From: Antedon bifida | Lineage: Eukaryota; Echinodermata; Crinoidea; Comatulida; Antedonidae | Length of the DNA: 64,000 nucleotides | Direction: 5' to 3' | NCBI GenBank assembly: GCA_963402885.1 | Contig: OY727096.1 | Location: forward strand, 14,489,820 to 14,553,819 | Part shown: positions 47,501 to 59,660 of the stretch, piece by piece | How the letters are laid out: each line of letters begins with the position of its first letter | How positions within the stretch are numbered: position 1 is the first letter of the stretch | Program-made: the position numbers and the translations under genes | The notes under the pieces: model-generated | What the model saw: the letters and a program-made list of their open reading frames with translations, nothing else | Told to the model about the DNA's origin: nothing | Databases searched by the model: none

Positions 47501-50500
47501 GACACACTCTTAATTACAACGTAATATATCAGTCACATTTAAACTTGTATCAACGAAAGTTGGTTTGGTCGAGGAAGTCATCGTTATGATACACATGTGA
47601 TCCTGTATCTACAACTTCTCTATGTTACAGGACAAATTGTCGATACTTTACCGATATTGCAATCATAATAAACATAATTCAGATTTGATAAGAATGGCTT
47701 AATGTTGTGAAAGAAACATTGTCAATTTTTTAGGGGCCTTATGTTTAAAAACAGCAGTTAAAATACGGCACATGCAATCCTCACAACCTGGTGAGATGCG
47801 CCTAATATTCATTTAAACATGGTTAGAATATATGCAGATATGCAATGTATAACTCTTTCAGATTAAACTGACACACTATCGTACACTTACCACCATCACC
47901 AACATCTGGTCTGTCCGAATACATAAATTGAAAAGATTTTGTGCAAGAAAGAACTTTAGCGCTATTAACAGTCGAGAACCACAACAAATCAGCCACGCCA
48001 ACAAAGCGACGAGTGCCCGGAGCAGTTTTTCCGTTTTTGTCGATTCCTAGGCGTACACGGAAAGTTGGTTTTGCGGCAATCTGAATGGTTCCAAGCTGTG
48101 AGATACATGCGAAATGTTACTACGTCTGTCTTTGATTTCATTTAGAAAACCCCTGTCGACTTATATCATAAGTCATTAAAACAGAGAAAGTTAAACACAC
48201 CACCCAGCGAAATAAAGGCTGTAATAATTGTAAACCTTTAATAACAAATCTAAAGACTGAAAAAATCGCACCCAGCCAAGATGGAATTTGTTATCCTGAT
48301 GCAGACATACGTTACACTTCATTAATAGGTATATTAATGTATTCTGAACTTGTTACACTGAAGGTACTACACTGGCCATCCACCCGTTTCCTAATCTTTC
48401 AAAGTGTATCAGCGCTGTAGGTAAATACCTAACATACTTAAAAGTACTCTTCCAAACCTTATTAACCAAGCTGACCGTGGGCCCTACACATTGAATCTGG
48501 TTGATTGTAGAATAACTTACATTAAATCGAACAGGAGATGGTCCAGGCATGCTTGGGTTTACCGCTGGTGACTGCAACAGCTCTGTGTATTCTGATTCAA
48601 GTTTAATATATTGCACATTTTTCGACTTCAATATTGTGAAAGTTACATCTACTGCTTTTCCCGTTGAATCGTCATCGTGCCAAATACTAATCAGTATTAT
48701 TACATCATCACTGAAAATAACAACCAACAAATACTATTATCGAAATCAAATTAGAGTGGTACCACAATCACTATATCCCAATACTTATAGGATGTCAAGA
48801 GTGATTATGTGCCGTACTTTGAGAAAAGGGCTTATCTACAAAAAGCTACTTTTGAGTAATTGACCAAAACGTGTTTTCTGTTTTTCATTACAAAAGTCCA
48901 TGTAATATTTTATTTTCAAATGAATATATTTCAAAAGTACATTATTGAAAAATATCTGACATAATATTCAATTATTACTTTTTTTATTTTGGGGGTCAAA
49001 TTGCAGATAAAGCCTTTTTCCAAATTATTTGTAATTAATAATTGCGGGGAATACTTCGAAAACAGGGCACTTTTGCAGTTTTTTTGTTTGATTTTTGATC
49101 AATATTTACCAAAACATTTAGTAACTTTACCAAACTTACCCTTTATAAAATGAATTAGTTTCGTATGTTATCTTGAACGACATCTTAGGCTTCGGAACTT
49201 CATTAATCAGCGTATAAACTGGTACTTCTCCAACCCAGATGTGAGCTCCGTCGCCAATCTGCATTCCAAGTCCTAACCAGTGCTCTGATCCATTAACCAC
49301 CGCGTCTGTATCGTCTAGGACAACTTCAATTTCTAACGCCAAGATGTTATTGGAAGCATCTGGGTCGTTCACTTCAATAAATCCGTCGAACTGTGTCACC
49401 GACCAGTCTTTAGGGATGCCGAAATCATCATCGTTAGCAATGTACTGCGTCTGAGGAGCGTAGTAGCAGAACTCTGTCGAATACGTACAGGATAAGGAGT
49501 CACTGACATATGAAACGGACACTTTGTTGATACTCCACTGCTCGCTTGTCTTGTTAGTCGTTAAGTTGTATGGTAGTGTGACTTCAATTGTCGGATCAGC
49601 GGTACCTTTTGGAAACTCAACAATAAGGTTCATATGCACCTTTTGACCAACGTTAACATAAACATTACCATCTGCAGACTGCTCAGTAATGTTCATCACG
49701 AAATGCGGTAGTTTACTAAAAACTGCGTTTGACACTCCTTCTGCGGTGACTAAGCCATTAAATATGTCAGTTAATTCAGCAGTTATAGTTACACGTAAAA
49801 TAACTCCAGGTTTTACATCGGCTACAAAGAAATTGATATAACGACAATAAATATAGATTATTTTTGTATATCTAAAATAATGCAAATTAGGAAGACATTA
49901 AAACTATAATGTTCACTTCAAAGACGTATTGGTGTTATATTTCTGCCAAATACATGCCATAAACTACGAAAGCATAGTGTTTGTTATCACTTGCTGACGT
50001 AATTATGATTTTGTACAACAAAGCAATGTATACGGTTAGGAACTGTTATAATGTGATATGGTTGGTTGGGGTCTGCACATTAATTAAAAAAAAAAAAACT
50101 TTTACAAAAGAATATCAATTTGATAATAAATATGATCTGATACGCTAACGACATTAGTTTTATATGAACAAGGATGTGGTAAAACTCATTTGGGTTCAAC
50201 AGCTTACAGTGTAAATTATTAAAAAAAAACAAACAAAAGAATCGGTTAAAATACCATTAACAGTGGAATTGATGGTCCCTTCAAATTGAATGTCAGATGA
50301 AAATAAACTGTTATTACTAAAAGACAAAGTAATCTCTGATGCGGAGACCAGGGTGACCGTGAAGTTGCTCTGAAAAATACAATGAATCCGTAACAACATC
50401 TCATAGCAAATATGACTTAAAAACAAAACACAGCAGATCTGTCAAATGAAGAAGAACCCCAGAAATAGGTAAATATCTTAAGCGGTAATGTGAATAGAAT

Positions 50501-53500
50501 CTCTGAGATTAAAGTTGGCAAAGTCGAATCTTCTACTTCATTTTTTCCGCACGCCCAACCAACATTTATATTATAGAGAAAAGACCTATATCTATTGTTT
50601 GACATATCATTACAGTTGTTGTGAAAGGGTCTCACGCTTGAATACTCTGTCCAGTTTGCTCATTTGCATGTAAATCAGCTGGTTGAAATGCATGGATGAC
50701 CTAACCAGAATAGGCTAGTTAGGTGACTTGATGTGTGGAAACATGCTTGATGCATAGGAGTACCCTGTACTATAAACAGTATTTACTCTAGAGGAGTACT
50801 GGTACTGGACATTGGGTCTCTGTAGTGGTTGTAGTACTGCGGGACTGAATAAGGTGAGTGTATTTGCTTGCTTTAGTAGCCTAAAATCACAGCACAGTTA
50901 TATTTAATTATTTCACTGCTAAAATCACACGTCACACTATTTATTAGGACCACAACATTACCCCGTTAACCAATATTTTGAAAAAATACAAATCAAAATT
51001 ATACCGTCATGGTTGAGTCGGTATTTCCGTTTCCTGTTAAAGTCCATATAAAAGGATCTGCAGACAGGTCGAACTGAAAAAGATGTTACTATAATAAATA
51101 ACTCCCGATTATCGGTGCTGTATCATAGAAATAGTGGCTAATACAACATCACATGTGTTTCACATGTTTCTCCTGGTATCATAGCATAACCAAATATTCC
51201 TGATACTTGGAAACTATATCTCGAAGATACAGCACTGAGAATCGAGTAATAATTACACCCAATCGGTATTTAGTACTATATACATTATGTTCCGCGTGTG
51301 TTATTTCTTTGATAAACTAACGTATACGTATATTTATCCATGTCTACATACGTATAACGAATATGTTTGAATTCGTAGCTTGTTTCATTTGGCCAAATTC
51401 ATTTACGTCCGTCAGTAGGACAGACATGTGATCCATTGTTCGCAGTAGGCTTACGTTTGATTTTAGTTCTTTGTCGTTTTATTTAAACTTTTTTTTAAGA
51501 ACTCAGAACTTCAGTGATGAAATATGATATAGAAATATATTTTGAACAATTGTAATTGTTAATTTTAATTTAAAAATCTCAAAGGTATAGTTAACGTGTA
51601 AAATGCAATCCATACAAAACGCATAGAAAATCCGGATCACGCGCGGAAATACCGTCTCGCTACTACACGTACACATGTGACGTATACGCGAATTTCACCC
51701 ATTATGCGACTACGGAGTTTTCCCATTCTACTTTTTCTATAATAAACTCATAATACCCTTCATATGCATTCTCAACTGAGAATCATCGACGCACATGTCA
51801 ACGACTGTGCAAATTTTGAAAGACTAATAATCGTTATTTCCGATGCTGTATGCAACTATTGCATGAATACAGTACCACCAAAAAAAACAACGAAGTGGAA
51901 AACATTACGGCCAAAAGATTATATATAGACATTTGATATATAAATTAGTGGCATGGTCAGAAACACTGTATATACAATATATGTGTTCCTTTTTAGTTAA
52001 TTACCTCCATATTCTCAGCTGTAAGGGTGACTTTCAAGCCTGTTCCTGACCCAGTAGTGTTTACCAAGAAGTCTGTCTTTACTTCATCTCCAATTGCGTA
52101 GTAGGTTGTCGAATCTTCTACGGTTGCGCCCGCATCCACGCTGATGATGGGAGCTGAAAGTATAAGTTGCTGATATCAATAAACAATTAGATAATAACAA
52201 TAAAAATAAGAACAATTATTATACAAATATTTAATGTTTATTCGTTGAAAAACTGACTGCATTATTTAACGAGGCATAATTGACCAATAAAATGGCAAGA
52301 ATACAATCAGGTGTATTATAAATTTATCTATACGATGGTCTGCTATCACATTATTTAATTATTTATCAATTACATTTATATCGTTTTTTAATAGTTAAAT
52401 GCCTCATCTAAAGGATATTGATTAATTTTGTTTGCATAATTATTTCGTTGTGTCCAACCTAATAGTTTGTTGGCAACAATGTGTAGGCCTAAATACAGTT
52501 GTTTGAATCTGAATCATATTGTTTTAAACAATTATTCATTATTAATTTAAAGCTTGGTTCCCATTATAAAAATACATCCTCTCGTTGTCTTTCATTTTTT
52601 GGCACAATCCATTACTACAGAATGGGGAAGATCCGGTAAATTTTTTACACAATCGTCTCTATTTTAGGTTTATTATTGAAGCAAAACGAAACAATCTTCG
52701 CACAATGCATGTCGGTATTCAAAGCTAGCCGCTTAAATTGTTATAATCGACTTCTTTTTTTCAGATTTTTACCCGTTTAAAGACAACAAAAATAATGACA
52801 ATAATAGGCCCATTTATGGTTCATTAAAAAAAAAAAACCATACACAATATGTGGGGAATGCGTTTTTTATCAAAATGTACTCGATGGAACTCTTGTTCGC
52901 CCAAAAATTAAGCAACTTTCGCCCATTAGGCCTAATATTATAATCAGGTAAACATATCTTATTTCTATCAGGTCAAAGTTTAATATGTTACTCTCCAATC
53001 CTTCACTATGCTTATGAATCACAACACGAAAATATTTCGTCGATTTAAAATTATTTCGGGAACTGAGTGAACATCGCGTCCAATTTCGTCTTACCTTGTT
53101 TTGTTCTAAAGAGTGTTTTTACTAGCACATTTGACTTAATTGTGGATGTAGGTACTTAAAAAAGGTAAATCAAAAATGAGCTTTTTGACCACAAATATAC
53201 TTTACTATTATACTATGCCTATACTGAAACAAGCAACGCTAATATAACGTGTGCCATTTGCATCTTTAACTAAAATTTGAGTTAGCAATTTCATTTGAAT
53301 ACTAAAATAGAATATTTACTTTTTAAAATATATAAGCCTCTTGGATCATTATGTCGACTATCGCTAATTTGTGGTGATGATACTCCAGTTGTTCTATCAC
53401 CTCGATATATACCACCGTTCGTGTCTGTCCAGTACAGATAGTTTCCATAGATATCAATCCACATCGGGTAATTCAACCCAGTTTTAATCGTTCTTCTGTT

Positions 53501-56500
53501 TGTTCCATCAAGGTTAGCTTCCTCAATTAACTTACTGACATAGTCACACCAATACATCTTTCCATCTTGAGAATAGTGAAAAATAAGAGAGAGAGACGTA
53601 TATGACTGAATACTTTTTAACAAAACGATAATTTCAAGCACGTGACCTTTTAGTAGGCGCGCAAAAACGGGTTATCATGCATTTAGTTCAAATTGAAAAA
53701 AGTTCTCAAGAAAATGAATCACAATGTGCAACGTAAACAAAATATAACTCATTGAGAAAAAGGAAAGTGTACTCAACTGTAAGCATAGCTTTGATTATCG
53801 GATCTGAGCAACATACTCTGTGCCTAACGAGTAAAAATGTCATTCTGCGCATGCTCATGTGTTTTCGGAACGTGCGCAGGATTGTCTTTTTACTCGAAAG
53901 ACGCGTAGCGTGTCGTGTGAACGCAAAGTCGCTAATGTCAAGAAGTAAAGTAAGACGCCGACTTTACTACATGCAGTATTGACATGATTTTGTAGTATCA
54001 TGCACGAGAAATACAAATGCTGAACCAGCACATGATCCGTACACATTTGGAGCGTGCACAAGGTTAGATTCCTCAATTTCGTCAGTACAATATGCATCAT
54101 ACTACATCTTTCAACACAGTAAGGAAAAGAGTATGAATTCAATTGAAAACTGTTGATAATATAGTTTGATCATATGTGTGCTTATCCTTATTATATTATA
54201 AGTTTTAACAAGTCAAATTATGTTAAAATGTACTTAGAAGGGATTAGTTGGTACCAATAGCTTCACTTATAAAGAATATATGTTGTAACATCCATAGACA
54301 ACAGCCACCGTCATGCCTAATAGGTAGGTTTCTTGAATTTTGCTGTTGTACAATTTTATATCTGTATTTCATAGTATTTTTTATATATTTGTAGTTTTAT
54401 ATGAATTTTCTACACGACGTACTGTATATTTTTATATAACTTTTTTAACTTATTCTAAGATGCTGTTTGTTGCCTTGAGGAAGAATTTCAAATTATAAAT
54501 TTTTGACAATAAAGTTATCTTGTATCTTGTATGTATAGCATAAATATCAGCCACGATACTTAAAGCATAATATGTTTTGTTTTTCATTAAGCTCTGCAGG
54601 CTCAAAAGTTGGTACACATTTATTTTCTAGGTCTGACTATAGCCTACACAGTCACTTATGTTGCCAGTATAAATAAGCGGCGTAGCCCGAAATGATCATG
54701 TTTTTTTGTAGTAAGCGATTTTATGTATAGGCATCAACAATCAGCATTGGAAATAGTTACTAATAGTATACATATATCACATACGATAGTACTATTGCTT
54801 ACATGCATTTAACATGGTCATAGAGTAACTTACCGGGAACTGCTAAAACAAGTCCGTTTGCGTGTGGTACGCTTGTTACTAAGACGGTCCTTGTACTCAA
54901 GTCATTTACCTTCGTTCGCTCTATCCTATCTTTTCCTACATCAGTCCAGTACAGGTATCTAAGTATAAGTATAATCTATGTTACTACATTAACGTTTAAG
55001 TGGTCCCTACCACGGATAAAAATATATTGAAACTTACGAAATTACTGATGCAGATAAGTTATTAATGATTTACGAATATGTGAAAAGAAATGTTAATAAA
55101 TCGTTATTACTTTCTTTATTGAGTGGTATTAATGCATTATTATTACGTTTTTGCTTAATAATCAAAAGGAAGAATCAAACGAATGGAAATGTGAAGTTCA
55201 TATTTGATCTTCCTCCAACGTGACAAGAGGTTTACTGTGTATAGAAGATGACATTACCCGTTAGATATCAAACATAACTAATAAGAATTGTTCTGTACGT
55301 TCCATCCAGATTTATTACTTTAATACGGCCAGTCTTTTACTAATTTAAAGTATGTTACAAGTGGCAGGGCGGATGTAGGATTTTGATAAAGAGGGGACCC
55401 CGGAAATTTTTTTTTCTGGACGCCTGGAGATAGCATCTGAGGCGTTTTGGCCAGTGATTCTTGTTATAGGCCTATAGGCCTAATTATCTGAATATAGTGG
55501 GTTTTATAGACCATATTTAATATAGGCCTACGGAACTGTTTTTTTTTTTGCGCCAAACTACGACTGTTTAAAAAAAGGTATAATTTTTACAAATTTTTGA
55601 ACTTTTTCATCAAAAACGCACGTAAGTTATCCAATTCAACGTGCCCGTATGACGTAATTTTAAGTCAAAAATGTTTAAAAGTTGGTAAAATTACTAGAAA
55701 AGGCTGAAAAAACAGAAATCACGCGAAATAACATGTTTTCAACACTACGTGCGCACCGCGCGCGTAAAAATATGACTTTATCCAAATTCCCTCACTTGCA
55801 CTGATGAAGGGCTAGTGTTGCCCGAAAGCTCTGCTAACTTTTCTGGCTGTTTACTTTATCGTTTTGATTTAGCTTTTCGCTTTTTTTTTTGTATCTCCAT
55901 TGAGATCCAGCCACTGATACCCACAGCATTGTCATTTTTTCAGTAATTTGCCTTTGGATTTATATATATATATATATTTATCGTTTCAAATTAATTAATT
56001 AAATTTCAGTATATCACCGGGCGGTTTAGAATTAATGTTCTTTGCCTGATTTGTTTATATATATAAAAGTATCTCTTCGGAGATCCCGCCTCGTGAATAA
56101 AAATACTGTAAGATGAGGGCGTATCAATTTGATCTCTGGTGCGCGTGCGTACAACTGAGGACTAGTGCTGTTCCGCCGTACCACGCCGAGAATGTTAAAG
56201 AGTCGCTATCCAATCGAGTTCGAACAATACCATGAAAGCCCCAGTGGTCTAATGGTTAGGACATCTGCATATCAAGCAGGCGGTCCGAGTTCGAGTCTCG
56301 GTTGGGGCGACTTTTTCTCATTCTCACAGATTTCCTCATCTTTATCGTTTCAAATTAATTAATTAAATTTCAGTATATCACCGGGCGGTTTAGAATTAAT
56401 GTTCTTTGCCTGATTTGTTTGTATATATATATTTATATATATATATATATTATATTACAAAAGGTGGGGGCATGGTAAGTATAATCTGTAATACAGTGTA

Positions 56501-57022
56501 ATATCTGTATAACATGTGACACCTGCATAAGCCTACCCTAACTTTAACCATAGCATAGTACAGACGCCATGTGAAACATGTGGCAATGTATTTATAGAAT
56601 TGGCCTATACTGGACAGATTATATAGAAACTACTAAAGCTGAGATATTATGAATGAAATTCAATCCATTGAATGTTTTAAACGTAATGGCAATCATTCTT
56701 TTTTTAAACATTCTTATTATTAACTTTTAACGAATTTAAATGTATGGTTTAGATTCATTAATAATAATATACAGTTCAACCACGATGTGATCACACAGTT
56801 CATCTCCTTTGGATGAGTAAAAAAAATAGATAGATGTACGATAAGAGAGAGTGACATACCCGTTAGATGTATCTATCTCAATTGCATATGGCCACTTTAA
56901 TCCTGTGTCAAACAAATCTGTTCTGCTTGTTCCATCCAGATTGATTACTTCGATTCGGACCTTTTTAATATCTGTCCAATAAAGTTTTTTTCCAGCTCCA
57001 TCAACGGCTATACCACGCACAT
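44483..57022 (-). CDS. Gene B: paralogue of gene A (5' incomplete)
   Basis: Fifteen exons were read on the minus strand: 57022-56860, 54958-54834, 53565-53320, 52153-52005, 51073-51005, 50369-50255, 49821-49140, 48710-48521, 48095-47891, 47197-46986, 46811-46589, 46177-45989, 45653-45501, 45081-44878 and 44541-44483. Borders and phases equal those of gene A; only exons 8 and 13 differ in length, by whole codons. About 994 residues are visible: propeller blades, N-glycosylated beta-rich region, C-type lectin domain, Cys-rich linker and C-terminal domain. The exon for the first blade is not present up to 64,000. Similarity to the A locus ends in a GGTCTGTC repeat element at about 59,150. B may be 5'-truncated, or its start may lie right of the DIRS element. 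All YWTD signatures are intact in B. Confidence 0.78.
44878..45081 (-). CDS. Gene B exon 15 (C-terminal domain)
   Basis: 204 nt. Reads as gene A exon 15 with a handful of changes; donor GTGAGT is conserved. Confidence 0.75.
45501..45653 (-). CDS. Gene B exon 14 (C-terminal domain)
   Basis: 153 nt with YYDRGFVITKKLDNPDNDVI and RLSDKVVPSCYVQDNPPDG. Acceptor and donor as in gene A. Confidence 0.75.
45989..46177 (-). CDS. Gene B exon 13 (Cys-rich linker)
   Basis: 189 nt. Lacks the DEGTPEPV repeats of gene A; it starts TSVLRYAKEAVMRYSKW, then the same Cys-rich stretch. Single acceptor. Confidence 0.75.
46589..46811 (-). CDS. Gene B exon 12 (C-type lectin, second half)
   Basis: 223 nt. Only one residue differs from gene A in about 74 (last codon, His to Tyr). 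Confidence 0.85.
46986..47197 (-). CDS. Gene B exon 11 (C-type lectin, first half)
   Basis: 212 nt with CRSGYTPYKETCYKVF and YWIGLKD. Few changes from gene A. Confidence 0.9.
47456..47482. repeat. (TTGA)n short microsatellite
   Basis: Five to six TTGA units at the edge of a B-only intron insertion (about 47,235-47,480). Confidence 0.8.
47891..48095 (-). CDS. Gene B exon 10
   Basis: 205 nt, near-identical to gene A 14,215-14,419; DVGDG at the end. Confidence 0.75.
48521..48710 (-). CDS. Gene B exon 9
   Basis: 190 nt, near-identical to gene A 14,848-15,037. Confidence 0.75.
49140..49821 (-). CDS. Gene B exon 8 (large beta-rich domain)
   Basis: 682 nt, one codon shorter than gene A (an Ala lost before NDDDFG). 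About 10 substitutions against gene A, half of them silent. Confidence 0.85.
50255..50369 (-). CDS. Gene B exon 7
   Basis: 115 nt, same reading as gene A exon 7. Confidence 0.75.
50612..50897. other. B-only intron insertion
   Basis: About 285 bp between CATTACAG and AGTTATATTT that gene A lacks. No terminal repeats or coding seen. Confidence 0.5.
51005..51073 (-). CDS. Gene B exon 6
   Basis: 69 nt, FDLSADPFIWTLTGNGN; borders as in gene A. Confidence 0.7.
51150..51965. other. B-only intron insertion, unclassified
   Basis: About 0.8 kb with no counterpart in gene A, whose intron here is about 120 bp. No gene or terminal repeats recognised. Confidence 0.5.
52005..52153 (-). CDS. Gene B exon 5
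   Basis: 149 nt with TVEDSTTYYAIGDEVKTDFL; borders conserved with gene A. Confidence 0.75.
53320..53565 (-). CDS. Gene B exon 4 (YWTD propeller blades)
   Basis: 246 nt encoding KMYWCDYVSKLIEEANLDG and YLYWTDTNGGIYRGDRT. The complete YWTD contrasts with YWAN in gene A. Confidence 0.87.
54834..54958 (-). CDS. Gene B exon 3 (YWTD blade)
   Basis: 125 nt encoding YLYWTDVGKDRIERTKVNDL. Conserved splice sites ATACTTAG and GTAAGT. Confidence 0.87.
55801..55837 (+). ncRNA. Hammerhead ribozyme-like core
   Basis: CTGATGA is followed by a bulged A and stem GGGC, a 7-nt loop, GCCC, then GAAA and GC-TCT-GC-TA. That is the core order of a type I hammerhead with a very short stem III, as in Penelope-like elements and retrozymes. 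A convincing stem I is not visible and the bulged A is non-standard, so activity is doubtful. Confidence 0.45.
55977..56061. repeat. Direct repeat flanking the tRNA, left copy
   Basis: About 81 bp beginning TTTATCGTTTCAAATTAATT and ending CCTGATTTGTTT. Repeated at 56,341; period 364 bp. Confidence 0.85.
56238..56309 (+). tRNA. tRNA-like gene, anticodon ATC (Asp/Glu-like body)
   Basis: A full cloverleaf folds. Acceptor GCCCCAG/TTGGGGC pairs over 7 bp with one G-T. The D arm is GTC/GAC. The anticodon stem is TCTGC/GCAGG with loop ATATCAA. The variable loop has 4 nt. The T arm is CCGAG/CTCGG with loop TTCGAGT. A box TGGTCTAATGG and B box GTTCGAGTC are intact, and TTTTT follows 3 nt downstream. 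Positions 35-36 (TC) and the body recall Asp/Glu tRNAs, but A34 is unusual. It could be a functional variant or a tRNA-derived element head. Confidence 0.75.
56341..56425. repeat. Direct repeat flanking the tRNA, right copy
   Basis: Second copy of the repeat at 55,977, followed by a TATATATATA tract as in the first. Confidence 0.85.
56860..57022 (-). CDS. Gene B exon 2 (YWTD blade)
   Basis: 163 nt with IAVDGAGKKLYWTDIKKVRI, donor GTATGT. First exon found of gene B; its phase needs an upstream exon. Confidence 0.87.
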
Positions 57023-59079
57023 CTTAAATAATGATGAGCAATTAAACAATTACTGCAATCCCAACCAATGAAAATTACTTTATATTTGATTTGAACGCAA
57101 CGCATGTATCGCGCACGCAACATACACCTCTCACATTAAAACAATTGCCTTGGGCCGCCAAGAGAATTAAACCTGTCTAGCTAGGCACTTTAACTTCCAT
57201 ATTATTAGCTAAGAAATAGCATAGCGATGAACAAATCTTATTGTTTGACATAACATAACTTTAAATTTACCATTTTGTTTTCTTAATTATTCTACAGAAA
57301 TGTAATGATATTCCATGTTTCGATACCCTGTGGTCAACGTTTTTCACGTCGCTATTTTTCAGAAATTAGGTTCTCGACGAAATTAACTATATTTTTTCGT
57401 AATGTTTGCTCACGTAGACAGAAAAAAAAAGTATGTTATCATATATAAATTATTGTTAATTCTGACATAGGCGAGCACAATGGAAAAACTTCGGTACAAA
57501 TCTCTGCCTTGGATACCTACCTGATCTATCTCAGATGTACCATGAAATGTAAATTTGATAACATTAGTTTTCACTATTACGATATTGTTCCAGATGTCTA
57601 TCTTAGGAAGATATTATAAAGAGTTTTTTAACAAAATTATTGATTTCAACGGTAGATTTTCAATTCAATTTCAATTCTACGCGGTCAAAGTAATTTCTGG
57701 GTTCACCTTGAAACAACCCGGTTTCAACTAAGTTGGCCGTTAGTGGCTATAGCCAATTATAGTTGTTTATTTTAGGAAGGTACAGTAGTTATATAAAAAT
57801 TATACTGCAAATTAATAAAGATTAAATTAAATATACGCCATAAAGCATCGGAATATATTGTGGGGAATAGTATTATAAAATTACATAGGGAGATTTGATG
57901 ATAAGCATTTTGTTTAAAATCGAATGAAATCCCGATAGACGAGTTTTATTGAGTAAGCTAGCAGGAATAACTGTAAGCTATCTGTGTCCCGTTAGGAACG
58001 GGATATCTGCCCATGTTGCAAGTCGTAATGTCTTCTTTCTTGGGCCAAAACAGCCAACTCTGTCGCGGAAGTGAGTTTCAAAAGATGTTAAAATTAAATA
58101 ATGTATTAATTATTAGGATGGTATTTATTTGAATAAATGCATCTCCAATAAAACATCACTTTGAATAATAACACCCCCCACCTCCCAACCAAACTATCTA
58201 ACACACGTCCATCCACATTTAAAATAACACAATTATATACTATTTGTAGTAGAATTCATCTTACTGTTATCTACAATTTACCAAGCATTTGTTATTCTTT
58301 TTTACCACTTTTCATATCTATTAGAGGATTTCATTGATTATAAATGTTACCATATTATTAAAACTAAAAAAATAAACATATACCTCGAAAAAGCACCTCT
58401 CTCAAATGAACTCCGCCTCCCCACCTCCGCCCTATAAGGCCTTACACCAAGTAATAAACACTATACTTTAAAATATTATTAATCATCTAAGACACTGTGA
58501 AACAGAGTAGGCTTAGTTTTACGAATGTCAAGCATTTTCAATAATGGTAACCGACAAAAAACGTACAAGGAGAACGTCCTTATAAAACCTTTTTACCCGA
58601 GTCATCATTCCGAGAACCATCGTCTACACTTCCTATAGGAATTAATAATAGTATATATAATTTAAGGCGTACTTTAAAAAAGCAAGGAAGTATAATAAAT
58701 GAACCGTACGATAATTTGTTTAATGAAAAGTTGGACATTTTAATGATGGGAACATTATATAAGTTGTGCGTTCGGAAGCCTAAAAAATGTCTTATAATTA
58801 TTGTAGTTCAACATCGTTAAGGCCGGCACTATTTCAGATTATAAATTTCAAGAATCTCTTTTGCAGATTTAGGTACAAACACATTTTAGTGGGATTCCTT
58901 AGATATTAGTGACTGACATTGCAAGAGATAGCTTGGGTTTTACAAGAACATTGATCCTATTGCAGTAAAGTAGTAATTAGATTTCGTGGCAATTTATTTA
59001 CAAAATAATTAGATAATGTCTTTATTTTGAGAGAGCATGATATATTGATTGTATTCTATGTTGTTTTTAGTCGCGTGGA
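57023..59079. other. Upstream of gene B exon 2; no gene seen
   Basis: 57,023-57,430 and 58,660-59,150 match intron 1 of gene A. The 1.2 kb between (57,445-58,655) replaces the TA microsatellite of gene A and shows no coding or terminal repeats. Confidence 0.5.
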
Positions 59080-59660
59080 CGCGACTCTATAGTTCACTAT
59101 GTCGGTCGGTCTGTCTGTCGGTCTGTCTGTCGGTCCGGTATCACTATGCGTTTTATCGCTTTCTGACCTTATCTTGATATCAGTTTAATCTAGCTAAGTC
59201 AATTTTTCACAGTATATTCCTTATGGCCAGGAATCGATGTGGTTATGTTTTCACGGTGCGCAATAAAAAATTACGCGGTCTACGCACGATTTAACGAAAT
59301 CACGTTTGTAATCATATCTTCACAACCATGAATCACAATTAAATAAAATTTGGTACTCCTAAATTTCAGGGCATAAATCATCATATGGCAATACAATTAC
59401 GTGCGTAGCGCATGTAACGCTTGCGTACGCGCGCTTAAAATTTTCAAAATTTATTTTCGATGAAATAAGAGTACGTTTCAGGAAATTTTAAGCGTTTACA
59501 AAATTGCCATGAGTGCGCAGATTTTTGCGTTAAATGTTATTGCGCACTCTTTTTGCCCGATTTCTGTTTTCTTGACTTACTTTTCAACTCGAAATTACGT
59601 TATACGAGCACGTCAAAAGTGACAGGCTACGCACGTGTAAATTAAAAAAATAAAAATGTT
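59080..59660. repeat. Dispersed 0.6-kb repeat, inverted partner of 20,400-21,000
   Basis: Begins with the GGTCGGTCTGTC element and continues with sequence complementary to 20,400-20,940. Similarity between the A and B loci ends inside its first part. Confidence 0.7.

Larger units (their letters stand above)
55560..56590. other. B-only intron block with hammerhead-like core and tRNA
   Basis: Gene A has unrelated DNA here (about 31,010-31,510). The block holds AT-rich DNA, a hammerhead-like core, two direct repeats and a tRNA gene, listed separately. Confidence 0.6.
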
